A stretch of 64,000 nt of DNA from Larix kaempferi (taxonomy: Eukaryota > Streptophyta > Pinopsida > Pinales > Pinaceae). The position numbers were made by a program, and so were the translations under genes. The notes beneath the pieces were generated by a model. It had not been told where the DNA came from. It saw only the letters and a program-made list of their open reading frames with translations, and searched no databases. Positions 11,074 through 23,582 of the stretch are shown one piece after another. The stretch lies in assembly GCA_027924585.1 (NCBI GenBank), contig BSBM01000636.1, forward strand, positions 4,356,001 to 4,420,000, given 5' to 3'. Every line of letters starts with the position of its first letter. The stretch's first letter is position 1.

Positions 11074-13781
11074 CAATCATAGAGCAATGTCATTCAGGAA
11101 GAGTCCCCAGTAGTGATAATGACCGAGGGTGGGGGTACAAAAGCACCTCCTATGGGATATGCAAATGATGCATATCCCTATTAACCATGGAATACAAGGA
11201 CCCCAATTTGGATTTCAACTCAATATATTTCCTCTTGTGATTTTGCATGAAGGCAATTACTCCTTTTTTAAATCCTTAAGCACCAACAACTAGGTGGTGG
11301 TTTCTACTATACATCATTCCCTCACGCTATTCTCAATTTGAGCCTTATATCTCAATCATCCTGCCAATGTGTCCATTTCATGGAGGAATTCATAATAGAG
11401 CATTGAACTTCAACCATTTGCCTCTCACACTACTTAACCCCTCGTCTCATGTCCTCTAATTCAAACATAAATAACAATTGCTCTTACAGTGAAAGTGGAC
11501 CATTGCTTCTACTAAAGAATTAAATCTTAGGTTAATGATAGCCATGATACCAATGGATTCTAGAGTAGACCAACCACCATATTCTAGTCGCTCGACTTGG
11601 TTCTAGTGTGCCACAAAGATTGGGATGTGAATTGAAAGTAAATAAAACAAACCCAACAAGAAGATCCATTGTTGTTAACTCACACACTAGAAGTGACATC
11701 ATTGTCATACTTCTCATTATCACAAATGTTGACGGGAAAGATCATAAAGTAATGTTAGTTGGGAGCACCTTAACTCCACATTCATTCCCACTTACACAAG
11801 AATACACTTGTTAGCATATGAGCCCCTCAATTTACTACAAATTATATTCATGGAATGTATTTGAATGTTGTGTTGCCACTGTTTATGACTATTGCTCCTT
11901 CACTCATGCACTCCAAGGTTTGCTTTGTGATCACCTCTTTTATTCTAAGTTCTTAGGACCTGAAAAATCCTAACTCTTCAAAGTATTAAGCTAAGTCAGG
12001 GGATCACTAAATGAAATGAGTGAGGGAAATATTTTTGGGTAGAGAATGTAAAACTAGGGATTGTATAACAATCTAAGAGTCACCAAAATACTTGTGTTAA
12101 TATTGTGTTTTTTGAGCATAATTAAACACTAAAAAACTACAATGGCTTATGCTTCATTATTAGATGTTATGCCAAGAATCCATGCAAAATTTGATTTCTT
12201 TTGTCCATCAGGACCATATATGGTGTCTCCCACTTCTTACGCCCTTGGGTTTCCTTTTGATGCTCCATTGAAGAAAAGGATGGGTTGTTTTATATATGAC
12301 CTCCGTTGCTAAAACTATGAATACCCCAAGTTTAGTTGCCACTTATAAGATTGATTCGGTTTTCTTAATTGTAAATTGAGGAGCTTTAGTAGCACTTCTA
12401 TGCTGAGAGTTTTCGGCCATGGTTTTTCTTCCACTTCATATAAATCTTTATTGAATTTCCCCATGTTGTTCGAGTGAATTATCTCAACTAATAACCCCCT
12501 TGCTTGGTTTTCCATTCCCCGAGGCATAAAGGGATCTTGGAAAAAAATGTGTTGATTTCCAACTAGCCTCTAGGAGATAAATTTTGGCACAGTAGTACAA
12601 ACTCTTATGAGCAGTGATTTATTGGATAGAATTCCAACATATGATGATGATCATGTTAGAAACATCTGTTTCTAGTCCTAAGGCATATGATGATTGCAGA
12701 ATTCAACTCTTAAAAGGCTATTGACCATGCCAAGAGAGTAAACTCACATTCCATGAAGAGGTGATGGGTGGTCTCTTCATCTGTGAGAAATAAGGGGTAT
12801 GGAAATGGTCCTTTCACTCCTCAATTGTTAAAACTCTCCGTTATTAATGGTTTTATTTACATAAATATCAACAAAACAACCTTAACTTTTGGAATATTGT
12901 CTCCTCATATTTGTTTCCAAAGGGCTAATCTCTAGGGAATGTTATTTTTTGCCAACTTATGGGATATCCTTGTTTGATAGAGTAAAGGAATCTAGTTGAT
13001 CCCTAACCATGGGAGTCTTGTATATATTTCCTCATTGGTTCCACTCCACAAAGTTTTGAAAAGAGAGATCTCAAATAAGATATGAGGTTCTCTATGGGAT
13101 AGCTATTTCCATCCAAGCTACTTTCCTTTGCCTACATGCTCACAATTTGATAAATTTAAGAATGAGTTGACTCTATCAATTGTAAGCCACTCCTTGGTTC
13201 CATGAATATATAGATATTGAGAGAGAGGCAGTAGTCTCAAGATTTTATCATCCTTGAGGCAAATCAATTTTCCGTTTCCAAGCACCTAGGAGAGATGATC
13301 ATAAATTATGGGGGAACTGCCTTGCATAAATTCCATATAAAAGAGCCACTTACTTCTAGAAGATGATTATCTAAACTTCTTAATTCGCCTCCAATCAGAT
13401 AGTTCTTGTTCAATACTTCATTCCACCACTATTTCTCTCCCAAGACAAGTCACAACAAGATTTTATCTCCTAAACCCAAGTTCATCAAGCGAGGATCCTT
13501 GATCGCCAATCCTCCCCTTTCTAAGGGGGCATGCACTATAAGAACAAGATGATATTTTGTGTTGTTATATTTCCCTCCCCACTACATGAATTTTCTAATT
13601 TCTATCCCAATCATTTGTGTAATACTGACTAGAGCTAGTAGGGTTGAGCCTTCACAAGACAAGAGTGTTGTTAATATAGATTTGATCAATATAACCCTAC
13701 TTATCGTGTTCAGCCATTGAGATCCCCATTGTTCCATTTTTATTAATGTTCTTGAGGAAGTGCATCCAATTTAATGCCTTT
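11074..13781 (-). pseudogene. Old degenerate L1-type LINE, 3' half, copy A
   Basis: Broken frames of a plant L1-type ORF2 are read on the minus strand. A zinc-knuckle (zf-RVT) region near 12740-12800 is recognised through its paralog at 56110-56180, which reads ETTHHLFLECEFTLLAW. A segment at 12315-12527 (ARGLLVEIIHSNN) resembles the piece before the terminal RNase H of plant LINEs. The rest (11074-12300) is paralogous to 40870-41657 and 55283-55700 but gives no clear domain. The reverse transcriptase half lies at 18952-21294, separated by the younger LINE. Stops and frameshifts are frequent. Confidence 0.65.
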
Positions 13782-14358
13782 GGCTATTTTTTTTAAACTA
13801 GAAAGTATATTGTATATATAAAAAAAAACCGTGGTTATATACCAAATCGGTGGATTACAGTAAGCTAAATCCAGCATCAACACTTTTACAAATTGATAGC
13901 CAATTGGAGGATCCCGCTGTAGTAGTGCAGAGAAAAAACTAAATAATTCTAGAGCACTCAATCAGCTTAGAGTGGACGAGAGCACTCGATTAGTGAATAA
14001 AATAAGAATGCAAAGAATGCAAAGTGGGCGTGCTGACTAATAAGAACAGAGGTAGAGCACAATCAAGGCCAATTCTAAGATTGTAAAAACTTGCAGAGAG
14101 CAATAAAATCTGTAAATTATGTTCAGCGTGCGTTTTGCATTGGATTATAAAGCACATCCTGTAGTGATCTAGTGGAGTGATGTCAGTAAACATTCAGATT
14201 CAGTGTCATTCTCCAAACCGTTCGCTGGTGTTGTGCGTTCTAACTTTCTGGAATGTCAATTGCTGAGGCAGGCTTAACTTTCTTCCAATTTCTGAAGGAT
14301 GGAAAGCAAGTTTATAATAAGGGAAACTTATTTGATGAAAGTCTGAATGCCCTGTTCA

Positions 14359-17300
14359 AGGGATTTGATGTAATTCACTGTCATTGTTGGTTAGATTTAG
14401 AATTCCATTGTTGAGACTGGCTCCAATATTTGCTTCAGTGTTAGCTTCATCATTTAGATTCCTTAAAATGTGAAAAGCCCTGAACTGGGTGAATGTGCTC
14501 GAAATTTGCCTTATACGCTGCATTATACGATTTATAGCTAGATTGTTGAGATCAATATTTGTATTTAGGGATTTGATAATGAGCAAAGAATCTCCGAACA
14601 CTTGTAATTTGTTGATCATTTGTTCTTTGGCGATCTAGCAACCTTCAATAAGGCTAAGGCTTCTGCTATATTGTTTGAGAAGATGCCCAGCCCCAACTGT
14701 ACTTCAATCTTAATGTTCCATCGCTTGTCCACAGGACTCCCCCTGCACCAGCTTTGTCGGGATTGTTCTTTAAGGCACCATCTAAATGTAGGCTATTTGT
14801 AGCCCGATTAGTTCTCCATTCATGAAAATCAGGGCTAGTAAGTTTGATTTGCCATGCTCGTTGGTGATGAGGTTGGAGATCTTTACTCGAACTAGGGAGG
14901 GTGGCTCCTATCCAAATCATTTCATTCGTGCTGAGAGTTGCATCAATCTTGTAGTTGGAGTTGTTTAGACATTCGATCAATAACCCTTTGGCTTGACTTG
15001 CGATTTGCAAAGGGGTATAGTACCTTTCATGGAAAATGGCATTGTTTCTTGAGGTCCAAATTTTCCAACATGCATATTTGGGGATGGAAATCCAAATATG
15101 ATGCCAGAGTTTCTATGTGGGAAGGGGAGTAGGATAAGTAGACCTCCAGTCTTGGAAGAGCTGGGTGAGAGAGGCAAAGGAAGGCAGGGTGATAATGAGA
15201 TCAAGGAGAGTAAGTTTCCATACAAGCTTAGTGAAATGACAGTCCAGAAAGAGGTGATTAAGCGTTTCGAGGTTGCTATGACAAAGAGGACACCAAAAAG
15301 GCCCATGAAAACCTCTCTTGTTGAGGTTGTCTCCAGTGAGAACTTTGCAATGGATTAAAGTCCACGTAAAGAAGTTGATTTTAGGGAGTCCAAATGGATC
15401 TTATGCGATTTTCCATAAATAATTTCTTGCGTCATCATGGGTTTGAAGAGCTTTGTAACCAAGAACAGAAGTATAGGAACCTGTGGGACCCGATCCTCGT
15501 TCGTCTTTGGCGATAAGGTGTAAGGGAGCACATCCTTTCAGGTTGTCAATGAGAATTTTTTTAGCAGACTCAAGATGGAAAGGGATGGATGTGTTATTCC
15601 ATCTTTTCCAATTGCCATAGAAGTCCCAGGAGCTGAATTCTTTTAGAGTGGTGATTCTGTGCTGCTTGAGCCATGCTGCTATATTGTGTAACTCATGGAT
15701 TTTCTGAAGTGCTTCGTTGTCCATGATCTTGTCCGTAAACATGTCAATTTTCTTGCCATTATCGGGCACCCAATAGAGGCCTTTTGAAAAAAAATTCCAA
15801 GCTGCCTTGCATAATGTCCAGATGCTGGAGCCTTTGGAGGTTGCATTTTGATCGAGACATCTTAAATTGGTCCCATATAAATATTTCTTTTTGAGTACTT
15901 GACTGACTTGATGGCGTTTGTTGTGTAGGATTTTCCAGAGAAGCTTACCGCCCAATGCCAAGTTAGCATGGAGTGAATCTTGAATTTGCAAGCCTCCCGA
16001 GGATTTTGGTTGCTTAATGGTCTCCTAATTCACAAGATGGATTTTGTTTCCATTGTTTTTCCTGCCGAACCAAAGAAAATCTCTCAATAACTTGCTTATT
16101 TGATTAGAAGCTCCTTTTGGATCTAGGGGAATGGAGGATTGGTATATAGGAAGTGCAGAGAGTACGGAATTTACTAAGATTAGTTTTCCATCTTTGCTGA
16201 GCCATTTCCCTCCCCATCTTCTAATTATGCATTTTATTTTGTTGATCGCGTCTTCCCAGTTTCCAGTGTTTGAGTAGGAAAATGTGATTGGAAGACCCAG
16301 ATAATTAAATTTGTCCCAATGGTTGTAAACTTTGATGCCGAGAATTCTGCTAATTTTGGATGCCACGTTGTTGTTTAGATTCCAACAGTAGACAACACTT
16401 TTATGCAAGTTGATTTTGCCACCGGATGCATTGCAATATAGATTTAGATTGCGCTTGAATTTTCAAGCTATGATGGATGAGGCTCCACCCAATAGTAGAG
16501 AGTCTTCAGCGAAAAGGATATGATTGAGGGGATGGGAATCGGGGGTGAGGCGGAGGCCAGGTAGGGAGCCATAAATCATTTCATAATTCAGCTTTCGACT
16601 GAGTGAGTCTACCATGATGATGTACAAGAAGGAGGAGAGAGGACAACCTTGCCTGATGCCATGCAAGGCTTGGAAGAAATCTGTGGGGCGGCCATTAATT
16701 AAGGGAGCAATCTAGGGTTTTCTTATGCAGGCTGAGATCCATCTAATGAAAGTGTCTTCCAACCAAATCAATTCATAATTTTGAATAGGAAAGAATGCTT
16801 GACGCTGTCAAATGCAATGGCCATGTCAAGCTTAATTAACATACCTTTTTCCTTTCATGATCTGCTGGAGTGGATTGCTTCTTGTACAAGGATGACGTTG
16901 TCAAGAATTTGCCTCCCTTCCAGGAAGCCACCTTGATTGTCGAAAATGATTTTATTGAGTAAAGGCTTCAACCTGGTCGCAAGCATCTTGGAAATGATTT
17001 TGTAGGAGGAATTGCAAAGTGAAATCGATTTGAATCTACTGAAGGTGCTGGGAATCGTATCTTTTGGGATGAGGGACAGGAACGTGGTATTTGTGCAACC
17101 ACCGATTTTTGCCTTTGAGTGGAAATTCCTGATCATTCTCATAAAGTCTTTTTTGATATATTTCCAACATGCTTTGTAGAAATGCATTGAGAATTCATTG
17201 GGACCCAGTGCTTTGTCAGATTCGAAGGAGTGGATTGCGTTGAGCACCTCCCGTTCTGTGAAAGGTTTGTGAATACTGAAATTGTCCTCCTGCGTGATTC

Positions 17301-18596
17301 TCTTTGGGATGTGCTCCAATAGTGCAGGCTCGTCTTCTCCATCAACGTTATCATCTTCTTCGTATAGTTTGGAAAAGTGCATGTGGACAACATTTTTAAT
17401 ACTCATAGTTCTAGTCACTATCATTCCATTCTCCTTTTTTATTTCAACGATGTGATTGGAGGATTGTCTCACCATGAATGGCTTGTGAAAATAGTTGGTA
17501 TTCTTGTCACCATTTTTAAACCAGATGCTCCGTGACTTTAATCTCCAGTACTCCTCTTCAGTTTGAAAGGCGTGATAGACTTTGGTTTGCTGCGTGACTT
17601 CTACCTGAAGTGTGGTGGCTTCAACAGAGTGATTTTCCATATCGAATTGGATGTTTTCTAGTGTATTCACAACATAATTTCTGGAATTGGCCGGTGCTGG
17701 GCAGTTGGATTTGGCCCACTTTTTGAGTGCGAATTTGGCATTTTTGAGCTTCTGTTCCCAAACATAGCAGGGGGAGCCAGAGATGGGGATGCTCCAGGCT
17801 TTTTCCAGAGTGCTCCAGAAACTGGCATGGTTAAGCCATTGGGGGATGAAACTGAAGGGGACTGGGACAAGGTCCTCAATGTTTTGAAACAGGAGTTGGA
17901 TGGGTTTGTGATCAGAGGCAAGATTGGCTAGGATGTTGGAGGAGATGGTTTGGGCATCAGACATGAGGCTGTTGTGGATGAGGAATCTGTCCAATCTGGC
18001 CATGATGTTTCCCTTACCAATACGCTTGTTCGACCAGGTGTATTTCCCTTTTTTGGGCTTGATATCAATGAGGTCTCTTGATTGGATAAGGGCTTCAACC
18101 TAGGTTTTGAAGAAGTCATTTACAGTGAGGCCGCCTTTTTTTTCTTCTTTGGTGAGGGTGATGTTCATATCACCAGCTAGAATGATATCCCGAGGGCTGT
18201 AGACATCCAAAAAATCTTCAAGTAGACTCCAACAATATTTCTTCTCAGAATAGATATTGGGTTTGTACATGTTGAAGAGAGCGTTGTGCTTGTTGCTTTG
18301 AATATGGGTGAGCTTAGTATATATCCAGTGCTGCGTAGTGAAGGAGTTGTGGAGATGGAATTTTTCGGATGTCGATAAGGTTGCCAGTCCACTAGAAGCT
18401 CCTTTAGCACTGACTGCATATCCTGTGTTTTTTTTTTCCATTTTTCATTTCCGATTGCTAAGACTGTGCTATCATTGAGTTTGGTCTCTTGGAGTAATAG
18501 AAGATCGGGCATTTCAATTCTTTGAAGGTCTTTTACTGCTTCAATTTTGCAGGGATTGCCTAAACCTCTGCAGTTCCAAGAGACCAACTTCAACAT
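14359..18596 (-). pseudogene. LINE ORF2 (endonuclease, RT, RNase H), degenerate
   Basis: ORF2 of a plant L1-type element, broken into several frames. Order on the minus strand: apurinic endonuclease (LKLVSWNCRGLGNP at 18593, then LLLLQETK; C-terminal end LDRFLIHNSL at about 18000); reverse transcriptase in the 382-aa frame 18003-16855 and the piece 16666-16463 (RQGCPLSS, HILFAEDSLLL); thumb/connection (16408-15401; FNYLGLPI, WGGKWLSKDGK); zinc knuckle near 15200-15100; terminal RNase H (LHLDGALKNNP at about 14790, VFGDSLLIIKSL at 14600). The catalytic FADD motif reads FAED and several frameshifts are present, so it is inactive. Terminal RNase H is typical of many plant L1 elements. Confidence 0.88.
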
Positions 18597-18904
18597 TTGG
18601 GATTGTTGATGGAGGAGGGGGTACCTCCTGTTGAATCTCCATATTTCTTTCCTGCACCTCTGGCCCTAGTATTTTTGCTAAAAACCATGTCTATTGTGGC
18701 TTGGGATCCCTGGACTTTCTCACGCTCGGCTTCTTCTTCCCTCAGTTCTTTGATGCATTTTCGACCTGGCTTTTTGGAGGATTTGTCGATGGGTTCTTCC
18801 GAGGAGGAGGGGGAGTTGGGAGGTCTTGTTTTAGTGATTTCAGTGTAGGAGGGAGCATCTCTGATCAAGTTAGATTTGCTGGGGCTGGGGGAATTTAGAG
18901 GCAT
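18590..18904 (-). pseudogene. LINE ORF1 C-terminal remnant
   Basis: A 104-aa frame, rich in serine, proline and basic residues (KKPGRKCIKELREEEAER), lies just upstream of and overlapping the ORF2 start by a few bases. Its position suits the tail of ORF1. The nucleic-acid-binding domain expected further upstream is missing because the element is 5'-truncated. Confidence 0.55.
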
Positions 18905-18951
18905 GGGTATCTTTGGGGCTTCAAAGGCAGGGGTATCTTCTGGGATATTTT

Positions 18952-21294
18952 AAGGTGATATGGATGTCCATGGATTTAGTAGGGATAATTCCAATGTCCA
19001 TGCTATTTGTTGTAGTGTCTATAAAGAAGCATTCCAATCATAAATGTTAGTTTTGGATATATTGATTTTTCCTCTAGAGGCATCCAAATAGGAACTCAAC
19101 ATACTTGAATTTGTTGGATATAACCATTGAGGCACCTCACTACAAAGAGGGTTTCATCTGCAAATTGAGAATCATTGATCGTCTTGATGCCTCTGCCACC
19201 TTTTACCCCCATCAAGTGTCTAGTCATCCTCTTATGCTCTAGTTTATTCCCATAGATCCTACCGTGAGAATATATAGCATGGGGAAATGAGGGCATCCCT
19301 AGTGTAGATCTCGACTAATTTGGAAGGAGGGGGATAACCTACCATTCACTAAGGGAGAAATCCATGGTTGTCTAGTACAAACTTTAATCCAACTTATGAA
19401 GTGAAGCACAAACCCAAATTGTCTAAGAATTGAGAAAAATGAATGCATGCCTAACTTTTTCAAAGGAAATGGCCATGTTGATTTTCATTATCGTTTCTTT
19501 CTCATTATGGGACCTACTATCTAAGTGTATAAATTCTCGCACAAGGAGGATGTTGCTTGTGAATACCCCTTTGTTCTTCAATATTAACTGAGGGAGCATG
19601 TGACTCAACCTAGTTCCTTGCATCATTACAATTGTGGTGTGCCTTATCTACTATATATGAGAGACCAACAAATGCCTATATGAGTTTCATAGGTTCGAGT
19701 CCTGCTATACCATGGTTGCGCACCATCACTTGCACAATCCATTCCTTACCACTCAATGAATTCTGCACCATCAATTTACACATGGTAGAGTAACTAAAAG
19801 CTTATTTGGGTTACTTATTTGGTGTGGGGGTTTTAACATAGAGAGAGGTTTCATGTGTTTTATGAGGAGGTGAGATCGAAATTGACTTAGCCAAAGTGGA
19901 GGTCATCATAAAGTGGCCCACTTATTTGATGAGGGGTCTAAAGTCTGGTTTTTCAATAAATTCCTCTTTCGTTGGTTGGGTTATTACACAAGGAGATTGG
20001 GAAAAACTTGGTGAAGGTGGAGGGATTTCAAGAAGAAAGGAATATTCATTCTACAATGTTGAACATCGCCGACCGGTTTTGATCCTTGATCCAGGATCAT
20101 CATCAGGAGGAAGAAAGTTGAGAGAAGGAGGAGGAATTTCTTTCTTTAGGAATGAGACAAAAAAACAGAGTTTATCCCACTCCTCAACATGTATTTTTGG
20201 CAAGATGTGTCTAGCATACGATAGAGATCATATCTTTTTATATGCCAACAAGCCCTATATAAGTGGATAGATAAATTGCACGGGCTTATAGATTGTTGGA
20301 TCCAATCATCATACTGCTATAATAAATTATTTCTCTATTGGCTAGAATAAAGCTCTATTATATTTCGTCGAGACCATGTTTATATGACCTGTAGCATATC
20401 CTAAATGATGGGTTCTAAGGTTGGATCCTCCTTTGAGTATAGGCACTTGAAATGTTTAGGAACAATTGTCTCGATAGCCTAAAACTCTCTAAGCTACTCC
20501 CCAAAATCAAGTTGGATTTCTTGTACTTGATTGAACTTAATTGTTTAGCATGAGCCTTCTTGTGAAACAAGGACATGTTCCTATCTCTCTCTTTCAACAA
20601 AAGACTTCTTGATTTCAAAATCTAGTTCTATTATTCTCTATGAAATTATTGGCGCAACTTCCAAGCTAAACATCCTTCATCTATTTGCATACAAGGAGTG
20701 ATCTCTTGGGTTTCCTTTGTTGTTTGATGGGTACTCAATTGTTGTTGTAATTCTTCTCCTTCTTTAGAAGGGGGGATACAAAAAATTATCCATTCCTTTA
20801 GATTCCTCTTGGTTGCTCTTATTTTTGTTTCCCACATAAATGATGGTGATCCATGAACTAGATGAATCAATGCTAATTAAATAAATTCCATGGATCTAGG
20901 ATTGTGCAACCATAGAGGATTAAACTAAAAAGGGATAGGCTTGTAGTTTTTAACAAGCTTGTAGTTTATATGGAAAAACAAGCTTGTTGGGCTTCCCTTA
21001 AAGAACATGGAAATTCTCATTAATTTCCATGTTCTTTAAGGAAAGCCCAACAAGCTTGTTTTTCCATATAATGAATAGGTGCATAAATATTATAGAGATG
21101 AATTTTACCATAGATCTAATGCCAAGTAACATGAATGAGGAGAGATTCCATAACTGATTGATGCCAAAGTGTTCATATGCCACCAGAAGCTTCTTGGGCA
21201 GTTGCCACTTAGCTTCTTGCTTTGTATCACTACCCATTTCCCTATAATTCCAAGAAAACACTTCATTTTTTAGGATTTGGTGTTTTGGTAACAC
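18952..21294 (-). pseudogene. Old degenerate L1-type LINE, 5' half, copy A
   Basis: This continues the old LINE past the younger insertion. From the 5' side: endonuclease start at 21260 (EVFSWNYREMGSDTKQ, a decayed SWNCRGLGNP-type start), weak remains to 20400, then reverse transcriptase pieces at 19626-19423 (RLSHMLPQLILKNKG, KINMAISFEKV) and 19296-19096 (QFADETLFV, where FADD has become FADE). Copy B keeps the RT part (57180-58110) but lacks most of the endonuclease. Many stops; non-functional. Confidence 0.75.
20967..21070. repeat. 49-bp near-perfect inverted repeat with 6-nt loop
   Basis: Arms 20967-21015 and 21022-21070 pair at 48 of 49 positions around the loop 21016-21021. The right arm belongs to the LINE endonuclease frame; the left arm looks like an inverted copy added next to it. 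It would form a strong hairpin. No terminator or ncRNA role is implied. Confidence 0.93.
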
Positions 21295-21360
21295 TCAAAA
21301 AGTGATCTCTAATGTCGATCGCGAATGATTTATGACATATTTGCACGCTTAAAAAAATCT

Positions 21361-21784
21361 TTTGATGCCTCACCACTTTGTATTAATACAATTCTATATA
21401 CTGATTTCAAACAATATATCTCGTGATCTGTTATTTATATGACACTTTACATAATCAAAGATAAATATAAGATATACAAAACATTGAATATTATTGTTTA
21501 ATATGTACAATATGACCTGTACATATTATAGAGAATTATTAATTTTAAGTTGACATTAACATATATACAACTATTTAGACTGGTTCAGCATTAACATAGC
21601 ACAATATACATTTTGAGAATTAAAAATAATTAATATTTAAAAAGTAAAAAATCATGTTATTTATTAACTTGTTTTTATTATGTTTTTAATGTGTGTAAAG
21701 TATAAGTATTTTATGTATACATTATTTTAAAGCAATCATTTTATTTCTTTTGATGGATGTCAATATCAATAAGTTTAGATATAT
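21361..21784. other. AT-rich non-coding stretch
   Basis: No frame or motif recognised. Parts (about 21560-21780) match 58500-58750 in copy B and mark continued segment homology. Confidence 0.6.
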
Positions 21785-22000
21785 GACAAAATGTAACATC
21801 TTGGTGTTAAAAATGAATGTAACATTTCTGTTAGATGACAAACTGTAACATCATTGTGTTAAAAATTGAATGAAACATTTTTGTTTAGATATATGACAAA
21901 ATGTAACATCTTGGTGTTAAAAATGAATGCAACATTTTTGTTAGATGATATACTGTAACATCATTGTGTTAAAAACTGAATGAAACATTTTTGTTGTATT
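21785..22000. repeat. Minisatellite, four units of about 55 bp
   Basis: Units share ATGACAAA(A/C)TGTAACATC, a TTGGTGTT or TTGTGTT core, then GAA, then ACATTTTTGT. They alternate between two types, so the real repeat is a dimer of about 113 bp present twice. Copy B has one unit (58765-58815), so the expansion is specific to copy A. Confidence 0.85.
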
Positions 22001-22090
22001 GTATATTTAAAATAGATTTAATTAAAAAATTATTTATTTAAAATTGAATAATAATGATGGTATATCGATGTTATTGTGTATATGACAACC

Positions 22091-22182
22091 ACATGACATA
22101 ATAATGTTGATATAGTGGTATTTTGATGAGATCTACACATGACATAATAATGTTGATATAGTGGTATTTTGACGAGATCTAC
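22091..22182. repeat. 46-bp tandem duplication
   Basis: ACATGACATAATAATGTTGA and the following bases occur twice with a period of 46 and about one difference. Confidence 0.9.
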
Positions 22183-22312
22183 ATGATATATGCTGGCATT
22201 ATTTTACATGGCATATATGAAATAGGGGCTTATTCATGTGAACAATGTATAGAGTATAGTTAGAATTTGTGCAACTCTAGGGTATGAACTATATTTAACA
22301 TTGCTTTTCAAA

Positions 22313-22915
22313 AATGGTTGTCACATTATTTAAAAAAATGTCCATAAAAGAATCTATCTTTGTAAATTTGTAGTATTCATGAAGTGGCTTATCTTTGTAA
22401 ATTTGTACTATCCATGAAGTGGTTGTCACATTATTTAAAAAAATTGTCCATAAAAGAATCTATCTTTGTAAATTTGTAGTATCCATGAAGTGGCTTAGAA
22501 TCTATCTTTGTAAATTTGTAGTATCCATGAAGTGGCTTATCTTTGTAAATTTGTACTATCCATGAAGTGGTTGTCACATTATTTAAAAAAATTGTCCATA
22601 AAAGAATCTATCTTTGTAAATTTGTAGTATCCATGAAGTGGCTTAGAATCTATCTTTGTAAATTTGTAGTATCCATGAAGTGGCTTATCTTTGTAAATTT
22701 GTAGTATCCATGAAGTGGATTATCTTTGTAAATTTGTGTAAATTTGTACTATCCATGAAGTGGTTGTCACATTATTTAAAAAAATTGTCCATAAAAGAAT
22801 CCATCTTTGTAAATTTGTAGTATCCATAAAGTGGCTTAGAATCTATCTTTGTAAATTTGTAGTATCCATGAAGTGGCTTATCTTTGTAAATTTGTAGTAT
22901 CCATGAAGTAGCTTT
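22313..22915. repeat. Minisatellite with nested higher-order structure, 35-bp basic unit
   Basis: The basic unit begins TCTTTGTAAATTTGTAGTAT and continues to GAAGTGGCTTA (35 bp). It is grouped with a spacer beginning GGTTGTCACATTATTTAAAA, which recurs near 22313, 22425, 22567 and 22759. The distance between spacers grows (about 112, 142, 192 bp) because extra 35- to 42-bp units were added. No coding frame. Confidence 0.9.
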
Positions 22916-23582
22916 TCTTATATTATTTGCTCTATTTTTTTTTCCTTATATTAAAGTAAGTATTTAGACTATGTTGATTGAGTTCATCTTTTCATTTATA
23001 TTTATTTATATATCACTCAAATATATAGGGAACTTTGAATGATTAATTTATAAGGGATAATATTTGTTAAGGTTTTGTAAATGGGGTAACAAGTTAAGTG
23101 AGTTTGATTATCGGGAAAAATCAATATTTAAATGTACTTGAATTAGCGTCATACAAGGATGGAGAGTCACAGACATGTGTGAATTTCCTAAAAAGTCATT
23201 GTAAATATTAAAGATGATGATTAATGCTTTATGATTGATTTCACTTGTTAGAATCCCACATTTTCTCCCATATACACACCACCTAATGCTGCATTGAATA
23301 CTAAATAGAGTATTCAAATTTAAAAAAAAAATCCCCAAAACATATTTAAATAAAAAATATTTACATATATTTAAAAAGGTCATTTTTAACTTACATCAAT
23401 AATTAAATAAATCAATAAATCAATATAACAACACATAAATAAAAAAATATGTAATTAATATTAACTGTATTTAATTTTTTATGATGATGATGAGGGTGGT
23501 TAGCATTCACTGAGATCAACTTGGTCCATCAGACCCTAAGAGAAGATAAATGCATTATTTGGATTGATGTAAAACTTTATTC
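22916..23582. other. AT-rich stretch, no gene seen
   Basis: Low-complexity A/T runs and a 91-aa chance frame (23108-23383, minus) without recognisable features. Confidence 0.6.

Larger units (their letters stand above)
13791..18942 (-). mobile_element. Younger L1-type LINE inserted into the old LINE
   Basis: The boundaries are exact because copy B has the empty site. Copy A reads GGCTATTTT (13782-13790) before and GGATATTTT (18943-18951) after the insert; copy B has one GGTTATTTT (57162-57170). The left end carries a short T-run, the complement of a poly(A) tail, so the element lies on the minus strand. It is about 5.15 kb and 5'-truncated: only the end of ORF1 remains. The 3' untranslated part is 13791-14358. 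The paralogy makes the insertion younger than the segment duplication. Confidence 0.9.

Noticed and set aside
19896-20270. 124-aa plus-strand ORF
   Set aside because: It lies opposite the degenerate LINE, contains no recognisable motif and is interrupted in the copy B paralog.
22313-22915. CRISPR-like array
   Set aside because: Regular repeats are present, but there are no unique spacers, and this is plant nuclear DNA. It is a minisatellite.
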